Positions 21,494 through 33,329 of a stretch of DNA of 64,000 bases are shown piece after piece. A program made the translations under genes and the position numbers. A model generated the notes under the pieces. That model was given only the letters and a program-made list of their open reading frames with translations, had not been told where the DNA came from and did no database searches. Source of the stretch: Nannochloris sp. 'desiccata' (taxonomy: Eukaryota > Chlorophyta > Trebouxiophyceae > Chlorellales > Chlorellaceae); the NCBI GenBank assembly GCA_019044685.2, contig JAGTXX020000011.1:1054001-1118000 (forward strand), in the 5' to 3' direction. Numbering within the stretch: the first letter of the stretch is position 1; each line of letters opens with the position of its first letter.

Positions 21494-23974
21494 ATGTCTG
21501 ATCAAAAGCCGCATGTCGAGCATTTGGATGTCCAGCCGTTCCTTCAGACTGTGTGCGATGGCATGCAGGTGGGAGAACTCCTATGTCGAGACAATTTTAA
21601 TCTACATGATGCCATGATTGCCGTCGAAATTGGCGATTCTAAAATGGATGTTGGACTGCGCCGGGGCGACACTCGCTCTCTAGGAGAGCTTATCGCTGCA
21701 GGCCTTGCTCCAGTAGATATCTCTCTTGAATCTCAGCTTGCTGTGATTGATAAACTCATGTGTATGGAAGCTACGTGGCATAATGGCGTGGTACTGTCTC
21801 AAACGGTCTTCACATCGCTGTATCTCTTGGACACCGCACGGTAAGTTAGATTTTTGTAATGTAGTTTTCCTTCATTCTCCGTTTATAACAGAAACTCGAC
21901 TTTCTAGTAATAAAATTATAGAAGTATGTTCTACTTTTTCTCCTGTACATTTTATCTCTTTCTCAGGCTAGAAAATACGAATCCTGTACTTCACGCTACC
22001 GCTCTGGGCATAAGGTCAACCTGCACACTACTTCACGATGGCATCGTGGCTGGACAAGTAGTAGATGATGAAGATATGTTACTACACTCATTTGGATTTA
22101 GATTAGATTCACCTGGATCTAAATCTGTGAAAATAGCTATAGCTGCACTTCAAAACGTAATAGAAACTCTCAGGAAGACCACCGACACCGACACGACAGA
22201 AGATGTGCAAGATATACAAGCGATTATATCTCGTTTTCAATTCAGGATTATCTTATTACAACTTTTAGACGCAACATACCCAGCTACAGAAAAGAGTATT
22301 GCCTTGGCTGCTGAGCTGTGTAGGAAAGCGTGTGAAGTTCTCGACAGTTTTTCAAAATTTAAAATTCTTTCCTCGGAAATTTTAGATTCGGTGCCGGGTT
22401 TTTGTCCAGAGGTCCATAGAAAAGCCATGGGGCTGGTTCCACCCCGTTCAGTCACGGTACCATCATTCAACAATGCTGTGCAACACTGGAAAGACACTTT
22501 ACAGCTTCTAGGAGATGCCTGTAGCTGGCTAGGTAGCTGCACTCGGTGGCGGGACTTGAGATCGAATCTAGTAAGCTTTGCTGCTACACCTAAGAATCTG
22601 CCTATAGCACGCTCACTTGTACACAGAGCCATAGTTTCACCAATTAAAAATGCACAAAATGCTGCTGCTGCTGCTCATGCTGCTCAAGCTGCCACTGATT
22701 CGAAGCAGTCTACAGCCGATGGGAATACTGATGCCACAAGTAATTTAAATAATAGCGGTGCAGCCAAAAAACTAGAGGAGCTTCCCAAATGGTGTCCATC
22801 GCCTTCTATGTTTGCTGCAGAATTTGGCTGGCCTTCTGACCCTGCGTCTTCCATCTCTAGCCCTGATGCTGCCATGTTTATCGAGCAGTGTGCTATTGCT
22901 GTACAAGGCTGGTGCCACACAATGTGTTTAAATAGATGCAGGCAACGACGAAGGCTTCGGCGCCTTTTGGAAGACTGGCGCAATATGACTGACCACGCTT
23001 TTAACGCCGAGTCTTCTGGTGGTGTACAGGACTACTTCACACAACATAAGTGGAATTGGCAAGCTGTGGATGGTGAGAATAATCCATTAGCTGGCCCCGT
23101 AACTGCCTGGGTCGAATCAGAAGCTGCCAAAACAATGGGGGCTCATATTATGCTTGGATTTCAATTAGATTTATACTATCCGTACGAGTATTGCGTCATG
23201 TATTGGTATTGTGATTATTTGTACGGATCGGAACAGGGTGCAATGGAAGAATTGGCAAATATGAGACCCAAACTAATTGTAGCAGGAAATAAACATAGAG
23301 GCAGTGGTGGGGGCAGCGTCGGGAAAGGCAAAAAACAAGGAAGGGTTGGTAGTAGCTTGAGCGCAACTACTGCTTCTCTTGCTGCTAAACACGAAGAAGA
23401 GAGTGTTGCTGCTACATCTATGGTTCTTAAAGTCGACCGAATGATGTGTCAAGCAATGATGAGACTCTGTTTAGGGTTAGAATGGCTCAACCTTTTGCCA
23501 TCACCCCCCGCTCGCCCATTCAACACAGAGAAAGAGCATTTCGTATCACGATTTAGTTCCTTTGAACAGCTTATTCGCCCTCCTCCACTGAGCTATGAAG
23601 ATTTTAAACGGTCTACAAACCCTGGAGAGATCACCCCGCAGCGGGTATTGCTTGCAGCCTACGAGGCATTGGCCACCGCCCAATCGACGATAGCAGCGCT
23701 TGAGGCAAGTCCTGTAATAAAGCAGCTGCCTGAGTATCAAAGGAAGCATGTAAATGGGATGAAGAGGATTGCAATGCAGAACATGATGGGTGTCAAACTG
23801 CTGGTAACGTCCCTTGGTGATGGTGGTGGTATCAATACGAAGAGTGCTGTTATAAAAGGTGGTGGTGGTAAAGAGGCTCCCCCGGCGTTTGTAGTCGGAT
23901 GGGATTTTAAAGTTGCATTTCAGCATAGTGCAGTGGCGTTTTATCCTGCTCTTGTTCTGAAAACTAAGAAGTGA
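21494..23974 (+). CDS. NAA35: NatC N-terminal acetyltransferase auxiliary subunit NAA35 (Mak10)
   Basis: Two exons (21494-21840, 21967-23974) join in phase 2 to give 784 residues. The conserved start (VCDGMQVGELLCRDNFNLHDAM, broken here as DGMQVGELL and NLHDAM) and EIGDSKMDVG are typical of Mak10/NAA35. So is the central NRCRQRRRLRRLLEDW motif. Low-complexity inserts (Ala/His near residue 330, Gly-Ser-Lys near residue 560) are lineage-specific. NAA35 anchors NAA30 and NAA38 to ribosomes so that NatC can acetylate Met-Leu/Ile/Phe N-termini. In plants NatC subunits affect photosynthesis (family knowledge). Confidence 0.9.
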
Positions 23975-24200
23975 CTGCCAAACCAGTCTTTAAAAAAAAA
24001 ATAAAAAAACTCGAAGCCCATTGGCGGCCAGAACGTTAAAAAGTAGGATAAGAAGAAAAGATTAATTTTTGGTTGTGTTCAAGGTCAGAGAATGAATCCA
24101 CGCGAAGGATAGGAATTGAAGATGGTGGTCGTACACACACAGACATTATCAAAATAAGCTTGTAAAAAAGATAAAGAAAGAAAAAAAAAGTTTAAAGGAC

Positions 24201-26128
24201 CTACACAGCCGTTGTGGTAGTTGTGCCAGTTGTTACCTCCTGATCAGGAATAAGAGCATCCTGTAATACTTCTACAGCTCCACTAGCATCAGGCTTAATT
24301 ACCTCATCGCCACCTGCACCAACCTCAGTAGCAGCAGCACCTGCAGCACTGTGAGCGCCACCACCCGCCTTGGCCAACCGTCTGTTTTCACGAACCTGGC
24401 TCACTATCCGCCAGAAGCACAAGGCAGAGAACAGGAATGCAAATCCGCCTACAATAGTCCAACAAATATACAATCTCGCGACTGCACTTGCACCTTCACA
24501 GCACATTAATGATTTTGCTCTTTTATAAATAGCATGGTTTGTATCTCTGGAAGCCAGTTCATCCATATTAGCAATATTGTTAGCAATTGGTTGTACGACA
24601 CCAGATAAATCGCCAATAGCGTCCACTGTAGCAGGTTCTAAAACCTGTTTCAAACCTAATTTCGCTAAAGGACCATCAAGCAAACCTAAAACTTTTGTCA
24701 AGGCGCCACTTTGAACCACCGCTTTAATAGGTTTTAAATTCACACCTAGAACTTCTGATACCGCGCTACCGGCTTCAACAGGTGCTCCTGCTTCACCGTC
24801 AGGTCGCATATAGAAATCCAAGGCTTTACTCAACCATTTCTGTTTCGCAGGGTCTTTCACCTGCTTCAGCAACGTTACTGCGGCATAGGTCTCCGAGTAC
24901 ATGCATGCATCGTCTGACAGCGTTCTCATTGACTTTCCAACGCCAGAGCCGAACAGAAGAACAATAAAGATGAAGAAAAGCATCACAGCCAAGAAAGAAG
25001 ATGCGATAATCGGGTGTTTCATCGGAACAGACCAACACAGCCATGTCAAAATCAAAGCGCACAGCATGATCATGCCTATGATCACAACAATAACAATCAC
25101 ACGACCTTGATTTTGGAATCGCAGAGAAGGTCCCTTTAATTTATTTTTCAGTTTGGCAATATTGGCACCGACGTTTTCCTGAATCGCAGATACAGCGGTA
25201 CCAAGGCCTTCTTGAACGGGGGCAGTGTCTGTCGTGGCATCGGTTAGGCCTCCAATAACATTCGAGAAAGTATTACCGACATCGCCAAATTTGGACAAAA
25301 CACCTTGAATTTTGTCAGATTCTATATTCAGTTGCTGCGTTGCGGTTTTAAGCACGCTCACTTGGCCATTTAAGTCTGCTATTTCATTAGCAATCTTGGC
25401 TTGAGCGTTGTCAACAGTTTCAACAAGATCCCAGAACTTGTCGATTTGAGAATTAGTAACGAGTAAAGAGTCAATAATGGCCCAGATACTGCACGCGACG
25501 AGGATTGTACCAATGAAAAGAATAGCCCAACGTAACCATTTTAGCCAAGCAGGCATGGTGTTTTCTTTTATAGTAGCGGCAGCAGCAGCATGAACACCAC
25601 TCTCTGGATCTTTAGGGCTTGTAGATGTGCTCATATCCATTGGAGAAGGCGCAGCATCAACAGTTTTTGAATTTTCTGTAATGAATTGAGTAGTGGGTGT
25701 AGCATCTGTGGTAGCACCGGACGCGGTGGATGTGAGCTTCACCTGTTTGCGTTTACTGCATCTGCGGCAAAAGCATGTGCAGCAGCGGCAAAAATTGAGA
25801 GAAATCCAAATGATCATCGCTACGAAAGATAAGAGAGCAAGAATGGCGAAGACACTGCCAGCAATAGCGGCGGGTAAGACTTCCCTCTGGAAAAATATTG
25901 TGAGGGGGCGGTGAAATTTAACTAATGTTGTGGTGATAAACAAGTGATCAATTCTTTAAGCAACGACTTGATTAAATCATCTTAAATGTAATTTACCGTG
26001 TAATAAGAGACGCTTGCAGGATCAAATTTGAGCGCCTCACTCCGGTCGAAATCATTGTCCAGCCTTCCCTTTAAGCAATCTGGGAGGTAAGGATCGACGG
26101 CAACGTTTAAATCGATGGGCGCATCCAT
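24201..26128 (-). CDS. Prominin-like five-pass membrane protein
   Basis: Two exons (25997-26128, 24201-25886), phase 0, give 605 residues. The predicted layout is a 48-residue N-terminus, TM1, a Cys-rich juxtamembrane patch (FCRCCTCFCRRC), a cytosolic stretch, TM2 (near WAILFIGTILVACSIWAI), a loop of about 120 residues with heptads, then TM3 and TM4 close together, a second loop of about 130 residues with few Cys, TM5 and a Gly/Ala-rich tail. Five passes with two large loops and a Cys-rich patch after TM1 is the prominin/tweety-like architecture, shared by uncharacterised plant proteins. No cleavable signal peptide is seen. Membrane-protrusion or lipid-organising roles are known for animal prominins only. 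Confidence 0.62.
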
Positions 26129-26510
26129 TTTAAAGCTTCTTCTTGGGCATCAACGGGGCAAAATTACCGTAAAAATGAGGTGATGAATTGGATTAAAATA
26201 GTAATCCAAATCCAAAATACCAGTACAGAGAGAACGCGGTGTCGGAGGACCAAGCAGGTTCAAAGCCTGCCGTTGCAGACGTTATGACGGAAATACGGAA
26301 CAATTGGGTGTAGAAAAGGCCATTTTAGTGTATTCACACTGTAGTGCTCAAATTAATTCCAGTGATTGTGTCGTCAGCAATGGCAGCGCCTCAGCCTTCT
26401 GCCAGGTGGAAATAATTTTGAGACTAGGCCATTATGGCTCATTCGCCGCGTTTCGCTGCATTTCTCGATTTTATTCCGCTTTTAATAAATCGAGGTTATA
26501 GATATAAAGC
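26129..26510 (+). other. Divergent intergenic region
   Basis: About 380 nt between start codons. A T-arm-like hairpin (26254-26270, stem GCAGG/CCTGC) occurs but has no matching tRNA remainder. Otherwise nothing recognisable beyond promoter space. Confidence 0.5.
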
Positions 26511-27268
26511 ATGAGGACTTCAACATTCTTTGTTTTCGCAGCCTTGTTGCTCATTTCAACTACCCAGCTTCCTGGCGTATTCGGTGGTTGCAACGTCCGC
26601 TTGGTTCAAAGTGCAACGGCAGACGCCCAGACCCAGGCAGTTAATGCGATTACATCAGCGTTTGCAGCATGCACAAAATGCCCTTGCAACGTTAGGGTTA
26701 CTTCCGAAGCAAAAGTTGTCGCAGAGGTGATAAAAAACAAAAGTTGCCAAAATGCAGCAGCGTTGGCCAGCTTCATTTTCTTAATACCTTCTGAATCTGC
26801 TCTTTTATACAGGCATCTGCTGGCGCGTTCATGAAAGAAAGCAAAGAAAAGCGAGCAGGAAATTGCGACAGCGTCACTGCTGTTGCTGAAGGCTCTGCCT
26901 ATGGCGATGTCGCCGGGGACCTCTCAACTGCAATATCAGAGGCAATCTCTAAAGCCTGCGGTGGCAATATAGCTTCATCTGAAGCTGATATTATCAGCTC
27001 TGGTTTGTCTTCCGCAGCAGGCAAAGCAGAGGCAGCGACTGCTCAAGGAGGAGGCACTACCGATACTTCTGCGGAATCTGAAATCACCGGAAGTCTTGAA
27101 GGGGTGCTTGCTGATAGTATTAGCAGGGCTGTTGCAAAGTGTAAGTGCGGTAAAGGGAGAAGTGGTGGTGCTGGGAGTGCGAGTGGGCAAAATGGTGATG
27201 GTGGAAGTGGTGGGTCAACCTCTTCGGAAAACTGCCCGCCTGGACACCAACGCCAAGGTCGGTGTTGA
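26511..27268 (+). CDS. Small secreted Cys-containing Ala/Gly/Ser-rich protein
   Basis: Two exons are proposed: 26511-26726 (donor GAG|GTGATA) and 26813-27268 (acceptor TATACAG), phase 0, for 223 residues. The start gives a clear signal peptide (FVFAALLLIS, cleavage near FGG). The mature chain is Ala/Ser/Gly-rich with amphipathic stretches, and has paired cysteines in CTKCPC and KCKCGKG and a C-terminal ENCPPGH with a final Cys. No known domain. It resembles an extracellular matrix or cell-wall component in composition only. Splicing is needed because both flanking frames otherwise end. The donor choice is the least certain part. It precedes the thrombospondin-repeat gene on the same strand. 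Confidence 0.6.
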
Positions 27269-27601
27269 TCTTTGAAATGGAAGGTGCAATACGAATGGTT
27301 GTAAAAAATTTTGTATGTATTAGTTACCGTTTTCGTTGCTGCATTATAGTCTGTAACTGTTGCACATTGGCTTGGGAGCCCCTGCTGGAGCTGGCTGCAT
27401 TTCACGCAACTTGAAGTTCAACTGCCGCAAGCAGCTGCTGTGTGACAGTGTGTCAACAAACAGTTAAAATTTTAAACGAAGAAAAGCTGCTGCAATAAGA
27501 GTGCCTCCGCGTCAACAAAAAATCAACTGACAAATATCATATATAAATTAGTAGCTGATATCACGGGTTCTTATGCGGCTTTGCAAGTAAATATAGCAAT
27601 T
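27269..27601 (+). other. Promoter space before the thrombospondin-repeat gene
   Basis: About 330 nt. A TATA-like TATATAAA occurs at about 27539-27546, some 55 nt before the downstream start codon. No other element is recognised. Confidence 0.45.
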
Positions 27602-30600
27602 ATGCGTGCGATCATTGCAGCATGGTTGTTCTTTGCAACGCTTACTGCAGCCCAGCTGCCCACTGAAATTGCTCCTGTAGCTGATACAATAGCATTGGCC
27701 GCCCCAACTCCTGCTGCTGCACCAGAATGGGCACCTGTTTTTCGAAATGGCACCTGTGCGTTTGTTTATACTAGCCCTCGCTTCTACCGCGTGAAGGCCG
27801 AAATCACCCTGCAAGGTGTGCGTACTGATGATGTTCTCCTCAACGATTCCCTGATCAGAGTCCTTCGGGCACAGCTTAATTTGTCCCCTTGCCAAGTAGG
27901 AATGAGCCAAGGCACCAACTGCACCAGTGGCACGCAACAACTGCCCTGCTCTGACCCTGTTTTTAACTGCGGACAGGGTCTAGTAATTTCTCAAGACATC
28001 TACAACGCAGCAATTAATGGAGATTGCGTCACCCAGACAGCCAACAATACTCTAGTCTGCAACACTATTGCAGCAAATCCTGCAATTTCTTCAGCTGTCG
28101 CTGCAGGTTCTTGCCGGCCTGCCTGCCTTTCTGGATCCGCTCAGGCAACTCAAGAGTTCCCAGTTGCCTGCACCAGCTACCTTGTATCGATTGATGCACC
28201 CGACAAGGCTGCTGCTCTTGTTGCTGCAGCGTCTCTTGGCAACACCACCTTGCAAAATGCAGTCAGCAGTAGTCTTTCAAGCTACTCCAATGGAATGGGA
28301 CTCCAGTTTCTGGTAGTTAACTCTGGCGTGGAACCTGCTGTTGGATATGGATTCTTCCCTCCACCTCCTCCTCCCATGGTGCCTATTGAAACTCCCAGCC
28401 CCAAGCCCATCAACTCCACCGCTGTTGCCTTGGCTGCTACAGGCACCCTAGTAAACGGACCTTGGAGCTCATGTACACCGTCTTGTGGAGATGGATATAG
28501 TACAAGAACTGCTTCGTGTTTTGCACCTGATGGGACTTTGCTTCCTTTACAAGCATGCCCTGGAGGCATTGGCACTGAGACCTACCAGCAGTGCTCGTAA
28601 GTAAATTGATAATTGGATCAAAATAATTATATATTTTCGCTAGTTTTGCAGCTTTGTCCTTTACTGAAAGTTCCATTTGAATAAATAGAACTATTTCTAT
28701 CAAGCGTTTCATGACATGCTGACTTAATCAATGCCCTCCTCTTATCATTCTTACTCTTTTCCTTCCTTCTCTGTAGAAACTCTTGCCCCGAGGCATTTTA
28801 TGAGTATTCCCCTTGGAGCCCCTGCAACACTACCTGCGGTGGTGGTATTTCCACCCGCAAAGCTACCTGCATGGCACCCGCTGGAGAGGAATGCGCCGAT
28901 CAGCCTGAACCAACAACTCTCATCTGCAACACCGCCCCGTGCTCATCGTACTTTTGGGCAATGTCTGCTTGGAGCGCTTGCTCAGCTTCTTGCGGAGGTG
29001 GGAATCGTACACGTACCGTCATGTGCGTCGACTCAAGTGGTCTTCAAGCGTCATACAGTGAATGTATTGGTAAAAAACCTCGTTCTACTGAGCAATGCAA
29101 TGTTGCAAAATGCGATTTCTGTTTTGAAAATACATGTCTTGGTAGAGGAACCTGCGCTGCCGGTGCGTGTGCCTGCCGTGATGGGTACAGAGGCCTTTTC
29201 TGCGAGATTCCTGGGTCGTGTGCAAGCGGAGTTATTGATTCCAAGCTCACATGCTGCCCTTCTGGGTTAATCAATGTTCGAGGTGAATGCTGCCCTGGCG
29301 GGGAACGCCTTGATGCTGATGGCGAATGCTGCAGTCAATCTATCGACGTGTGTGGTGTCTGTGGTGGAAATGGTACGTTTGTTGACATGCAGGGTTCCTG
29401 CTGTACAGTCGCTGATGCAAATGGAGTCTGTTGTCCTAGTGGATTCATCGATGAATGTGGTGTGTGCGACGGTGCCGGAAATTCTTGTGCAATACAATTA
29501 GCTGCCCAAGTAGACGTACCTGCAAATTTGATTCAGAGTGGAGGTGTGCTTGATGCCCCGTTAACACAGTTCTTCCAAGGGGCTGTGGGTGGTATGGGTA
29601 TCCCACCAGAGTCAGTGACTGTGACAAACGTAACTACAGGACCACCGACGGTGACTGCAGGACGCCGGAGAAGAAATTTGTTACAAGGAGAACAACAGCA
29701 AACACAGCCTGGAGTCGATGCTAATATTGAACAGCCTTATGATACCACTGCAGTTACTTCAGCTGCATCTGGTACCGCTCCTCCTACTGAAGAACCTACC
29801 GAAGCTTCTGTTACTACTGGTCTTCCCGTGCCTGTTGCTGCTCCTGTCCCAGAAGTTGTTTCTGCTCCTCCTGCCCCGGATGGACCGTCATCGCTCTGGA
29901 CGACTGTGTCCATTCAACCCAGCGTCAACGCCACTGGATTCACCCCTTTCAGTTCCTCCTACATCTCCGCCGAGCTTCCTGCAGCTGCAGCAGCTGCTAC
30001 CAACACCTCTTCTGGCATTCAGATGCCAAACAACCCGTATCCAGGGCGTTTAGGAATCTGTGGAAATGGCGTGTGTGAAATTGGTGAACGATCTACCGTT
30101 GGTGCTATTGAAGGATCCTGCCCTCAAGATTGTGGCCTCCCTGCTGTCGCTTGCATTGGTGGTTGCGGTATCGGTGGAAATTGCTTGCCTTCTACTGGTG
30201 TATGCCAATGCTATGTGGGATACCAAGGCACCAATTGCGCTGACTGCGCTCCAGGTTTCATGAGCAATGGTGGTGTCTGTGTTACCAGTGTCACCTCTTT
30301 ACAGCTGGTAGATGCATCTGTACTTGGCCCCAATGGAGAAGCCTTGGTTTCTGGAGTGGCATCAAAATCTAACACAGGATTAATTGTTGGAATTGTAGTA
30401 GGTTCTTTAGCAGGTTTTGCGGTGCTGGTCTTTGTTTTCATGATGTTGCGCAAATGCTTGAAGCGTAGGTACGATGCTGGTGAAGCTGCCAAGGCTGCGT
30501 ATGGTGGTGGTAAAGATGATTTCAATAAGCCATATGGCGCTGTTGGTGGTGGTGCGTCTGGTGGTGTTGATGAAGAAATTGGCTTGAGGCAACGATATGG

Positions 30601-32113
30601 TATCCCTACTAGTGCTCGTAGTGTAGATGGTGGCTTTGGCAGTGCCAGATCGTACACTGTACACGTCGATGGCACTGGAGCTATTGCTGGTGGTGACACC
30701 TGCGGTCAAGTCAGTGCTCGCAGTGGCGATGGATGGCAAAGTGCTCGTGAGAGCTCTCGTTCTGGCCATGGTTACCAAGTTGACGCTGCTGCCTTCCCTC
30801 AGCTTCATTCTCAAAGTTTGCACTTTCAAGGTGTCTCTGGATTTAGTGCTGGTGCGAGTACGAGTGCAGGGCTCATGGCTCAAAATGCAATGGAACGTCG
30901 CAGTACATTCTCATTACCTGCTGAGGCCGAAATGCGTGCTTCGTTCCCACCAGCTCAGCAGCAAGGTGGTGTTTACTACCCAGGATCTGGTCGCTCAATG
31001 AGCGCACCAGCAGCTGACGCAGTTGCAGCAGCAGCACCTCCACTGCCTTCTCACCGTGATCGTGATGTTCGTGCTTCAATGCAGAGCATTTCTGAATCTC
31101 AATCTCACTCTTCTGCAGTGTCTTTGGCTCTTTCTTCAGTGGATCTTTCATCTTCTTCTGGTGGAGCGCCAGGAACAACAGCAGTTGCAGCAGGGGGTAA
31201 TAATAATGCCTTGAACCAGGCTGCATCTAGATTATTTTTCAACCCTGCTTTTAGCGTTGAAGGCAAGTCTGGTGTTGACGTACACACCTCTATCGCTCCT
31301 GGATATATCGCCAAAACTCGGTCTTTATCTGCCAGAGGCCCTGCAGGTTCCGTGACTGCAGCAGGCTCGGCAGCAACAACAACTGCAGCGCCTATGAGCG
31401 CTCGCCCTTATAGTGCTCGTCTCAACGAAGAAAGTGTTCAAGACCGACGTGCAAAGCTTGATGCATTACGCGCTGCAGTCAAAGCTCTGGAACAACAAGC
31501 AGCGGCCAAGGGAGGACCTCCCATGCCACCACATGCTACTGCAGATTTTTCTTCTTCTGAGCAACAACAGCATCAACAAGAAAAGATATTCTTACCTGGC
31601 CGACCGACAGTCCCAAGACTCTCTCTTGCCACGTTAAACGCACCTCCACAGCAGCGACCACGTCGTCCTGGACGCCCTGTAGTCCGCCAAGAATCACTCC
31701 CTGAATCTGAGCTGATTAAATCCCACCCTGGACCTCCGCAAACTATGTTGATAGCTCCAGCAGCAGTTCCTCAAGTAGCAGCAGTCCCCAAACGGTCAAG
31801 CCCTGGAGCTGCTCTGGCCAGAGGAGCTAAATCCATTTTCAAGGAGCTTACATCCTTCAAAAGTGGGTCTCCTAAACCTGCAGCAGAAGCTGCTAAGCCC
31901 TTGAGTGGACAGGGCAGTGGCCTTGTTTACTCTAGTGGTGGGTATACTGCTGTGATGGCCAAAGTAGAAGGCGCACTGCAAAGATCTGCAGGAAATAGCC
32001 CGGTAAAGCAACCTGCAGGGCAAGGGAAAGGAAGTGCTCGTGGTACTACTGGACCTTCAGCAGGTCCAGGACCTTCCCGTATCCCTTCTGCACCTGCTGC
32101 TGCATGGCGATAA
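27602..32113 (+). CDS. Thrombospondin-repeat receptor-like type I membrane protein
   Basis: Two exons (27602-28596, 28777-32113) join in phase 2 for 1443 residues. Layout: signal peptide; an N-glycosylatable ectodomain ending in a short Pro run; three TSP1 repeats (WSSCTPSCGDG, WSPCNTTCGGG, WSACSASCGGG, about residues 280-440); an EGF-like module (CACRDGYRGLFC); CC-containing repeats with DVCGVCGGNG and DECGVCDGAG as in ADAMTS-type Cys-rich regions; a Thr/Pro stalk; a CGNGVCEIGE module; a second EGF-like module; one transmembrane helix (about 863-889) followed by RKCLKRR; and a cytoplasmic tail of about 550 residues, Ser/Ala/Gln-rich and disordered, with repeated SAR motifs. No protease domain is present. 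Adhesion or surface-receptor function is inferred. Confidence 0.85.
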
Positions 32114-32569
32114 GAAAAACAAATAAGAAGTTATAAAAAATATCCTGCAGTTGATTTTTTTGTTCCCCCTTGAAAGCTTATCATTATATATTCCATCTTT
32201 ATTTCTGTATTGGCTCCCTTTTGCTTTCTCGTCCCCCCGCGAAATAACTCTTAGACTTTGACGTTTTTCTAGATATAAGAAACAAGTGCTGCTGGCCACC
32301 ATTGCTTTTAGGCCAGCCAGCGCCGTTGTGTGCACTCGGTTTTTAGCAAGCAGACTACTATGTGTAATTTGTGATTATGATTCTTACATTTAGATAGATT
32401 AACACGTCAATGGTAAAGGAAAAGTGGTATAAAGAAAGTCAGATGCATATCCATGCTATTCACTCAAGTCCTAGGGTGGCAAATAGGATCATGCCTTGGC
32501 TTGGCGTGCGCCTGCAGGAAGCGTTGACCACGAAGCTCGGCATGAAATTAGCCAAAACAATGAGTCTTC
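32114..32569 (+). other. Convergent 3' intergenic region
   Basis: About 456 nt between two 3' ends. AT- and T-rich near 32150-32190. No ORF or RNA signature seen. Confidence 0.5.
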
Positions 32570-32920
32570 CTAAAGTTTTCCTACTGTAAAAAGGTGTTCA
32601 TTAAGTGCACTGTCTTCTCCGTGCTTTAAAATAAGCTCCTTGATAAGCTGAGGAGGAGCTAAGCCCAGTTTCTCGGCTCGCTCAAAGCGCTCGAGTCTGC
32701 TCATACCAGAGACAGGGCCATATTTGCTCTCTAAATCAAAGCTTCTAAGTGTTCTTTCATCATCATCGATTTCTGCAGGAGCGGGAGTGCAAGGATCTTC
32801 TGAAGCAGGAGTAGTTTTGATACCACGAGCGGGCTGAGCCTTCTCGGTGTCTTTGACTTGCTTGGTGGAAGCAGGAGCAGCTGGGTTGAAAGCTGTGGTA
32901 ATGCGGCGCGTAGTAGGCAT
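32570..32920 (-). CDS. POLD4: DNA polymerase delta subunit 4 (p12)
   Basis: A single-exon 116-residue protein. The C-terminal half holds the family signature: LRSFDLESKYGPVSGMSRLERFERAEKLGL (cited here as FDLESKYGP, GMSRLERFERAEKLGL) followed by PPQLIKELI. The N-terminal TRRITTAF sits where human p12 has the non-canonical PCNA-binding KRLITDSY, so a PCNA contact is plausible. The middle is disordered, Pro/Lys/Glu-rich. p12 stabilises the polymerase delta holoenzyme and is lost on DNA damage in mammals. Many lineages lack it. Size matches the family. Confidence 0.85.
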   Translation of the reverse strand: MPTTRRITTAFNPAAPASTKQVKDTEKAQPARGIKTTPASEDPCTPAPAEIDDDERTLRSFDLESKYGPVSGMSRLERFERAEKLGLAPPQLIKELILKHGEDSALNEHLFTVGKL

Positions 32921-33329
32921 GCTCTTTGATGTAATATTAGACGCAGGGGAAGCTTTGACCAGCAGGCGTCTAAGAAATTAAATATCAGATTCTAAAAAAT
33001 CCAGCGGATCTAAGGCAGATCGAGTTAGCAATGCAAGTACAGCATTCAGTGGTGCAAGAAATTATTTTGCTCAATCTATTTAGCAGCGTGAAAATAGACG
33101 CTCTGGCTTTTCTATACCTCCATCGAGAAAAAAGACTTGTTTGCGCTCTTTAGACCACAAGGCAACCTCAACCCAAAAACACTAGTCTCTAAAATCCAGT
33201 GCATTGCCAAAATACATAAACTTTAAACTTCAAGCGACTTGGAGCGCCGCGCTCAGGTCCAATTCATCCCCGACTACGCCGTTTTACACCCCAAAACCCA
33301 CCAAAATCAACGAACAAATTCAAACTACA

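Noticed and set aside
26254..26270. A perfect T-arm-like hairpin suggesting a second tRNA gene
   Set aside because: No acceptor partner, D arm or A box was found upstream or downstream, in normal or permuted order.
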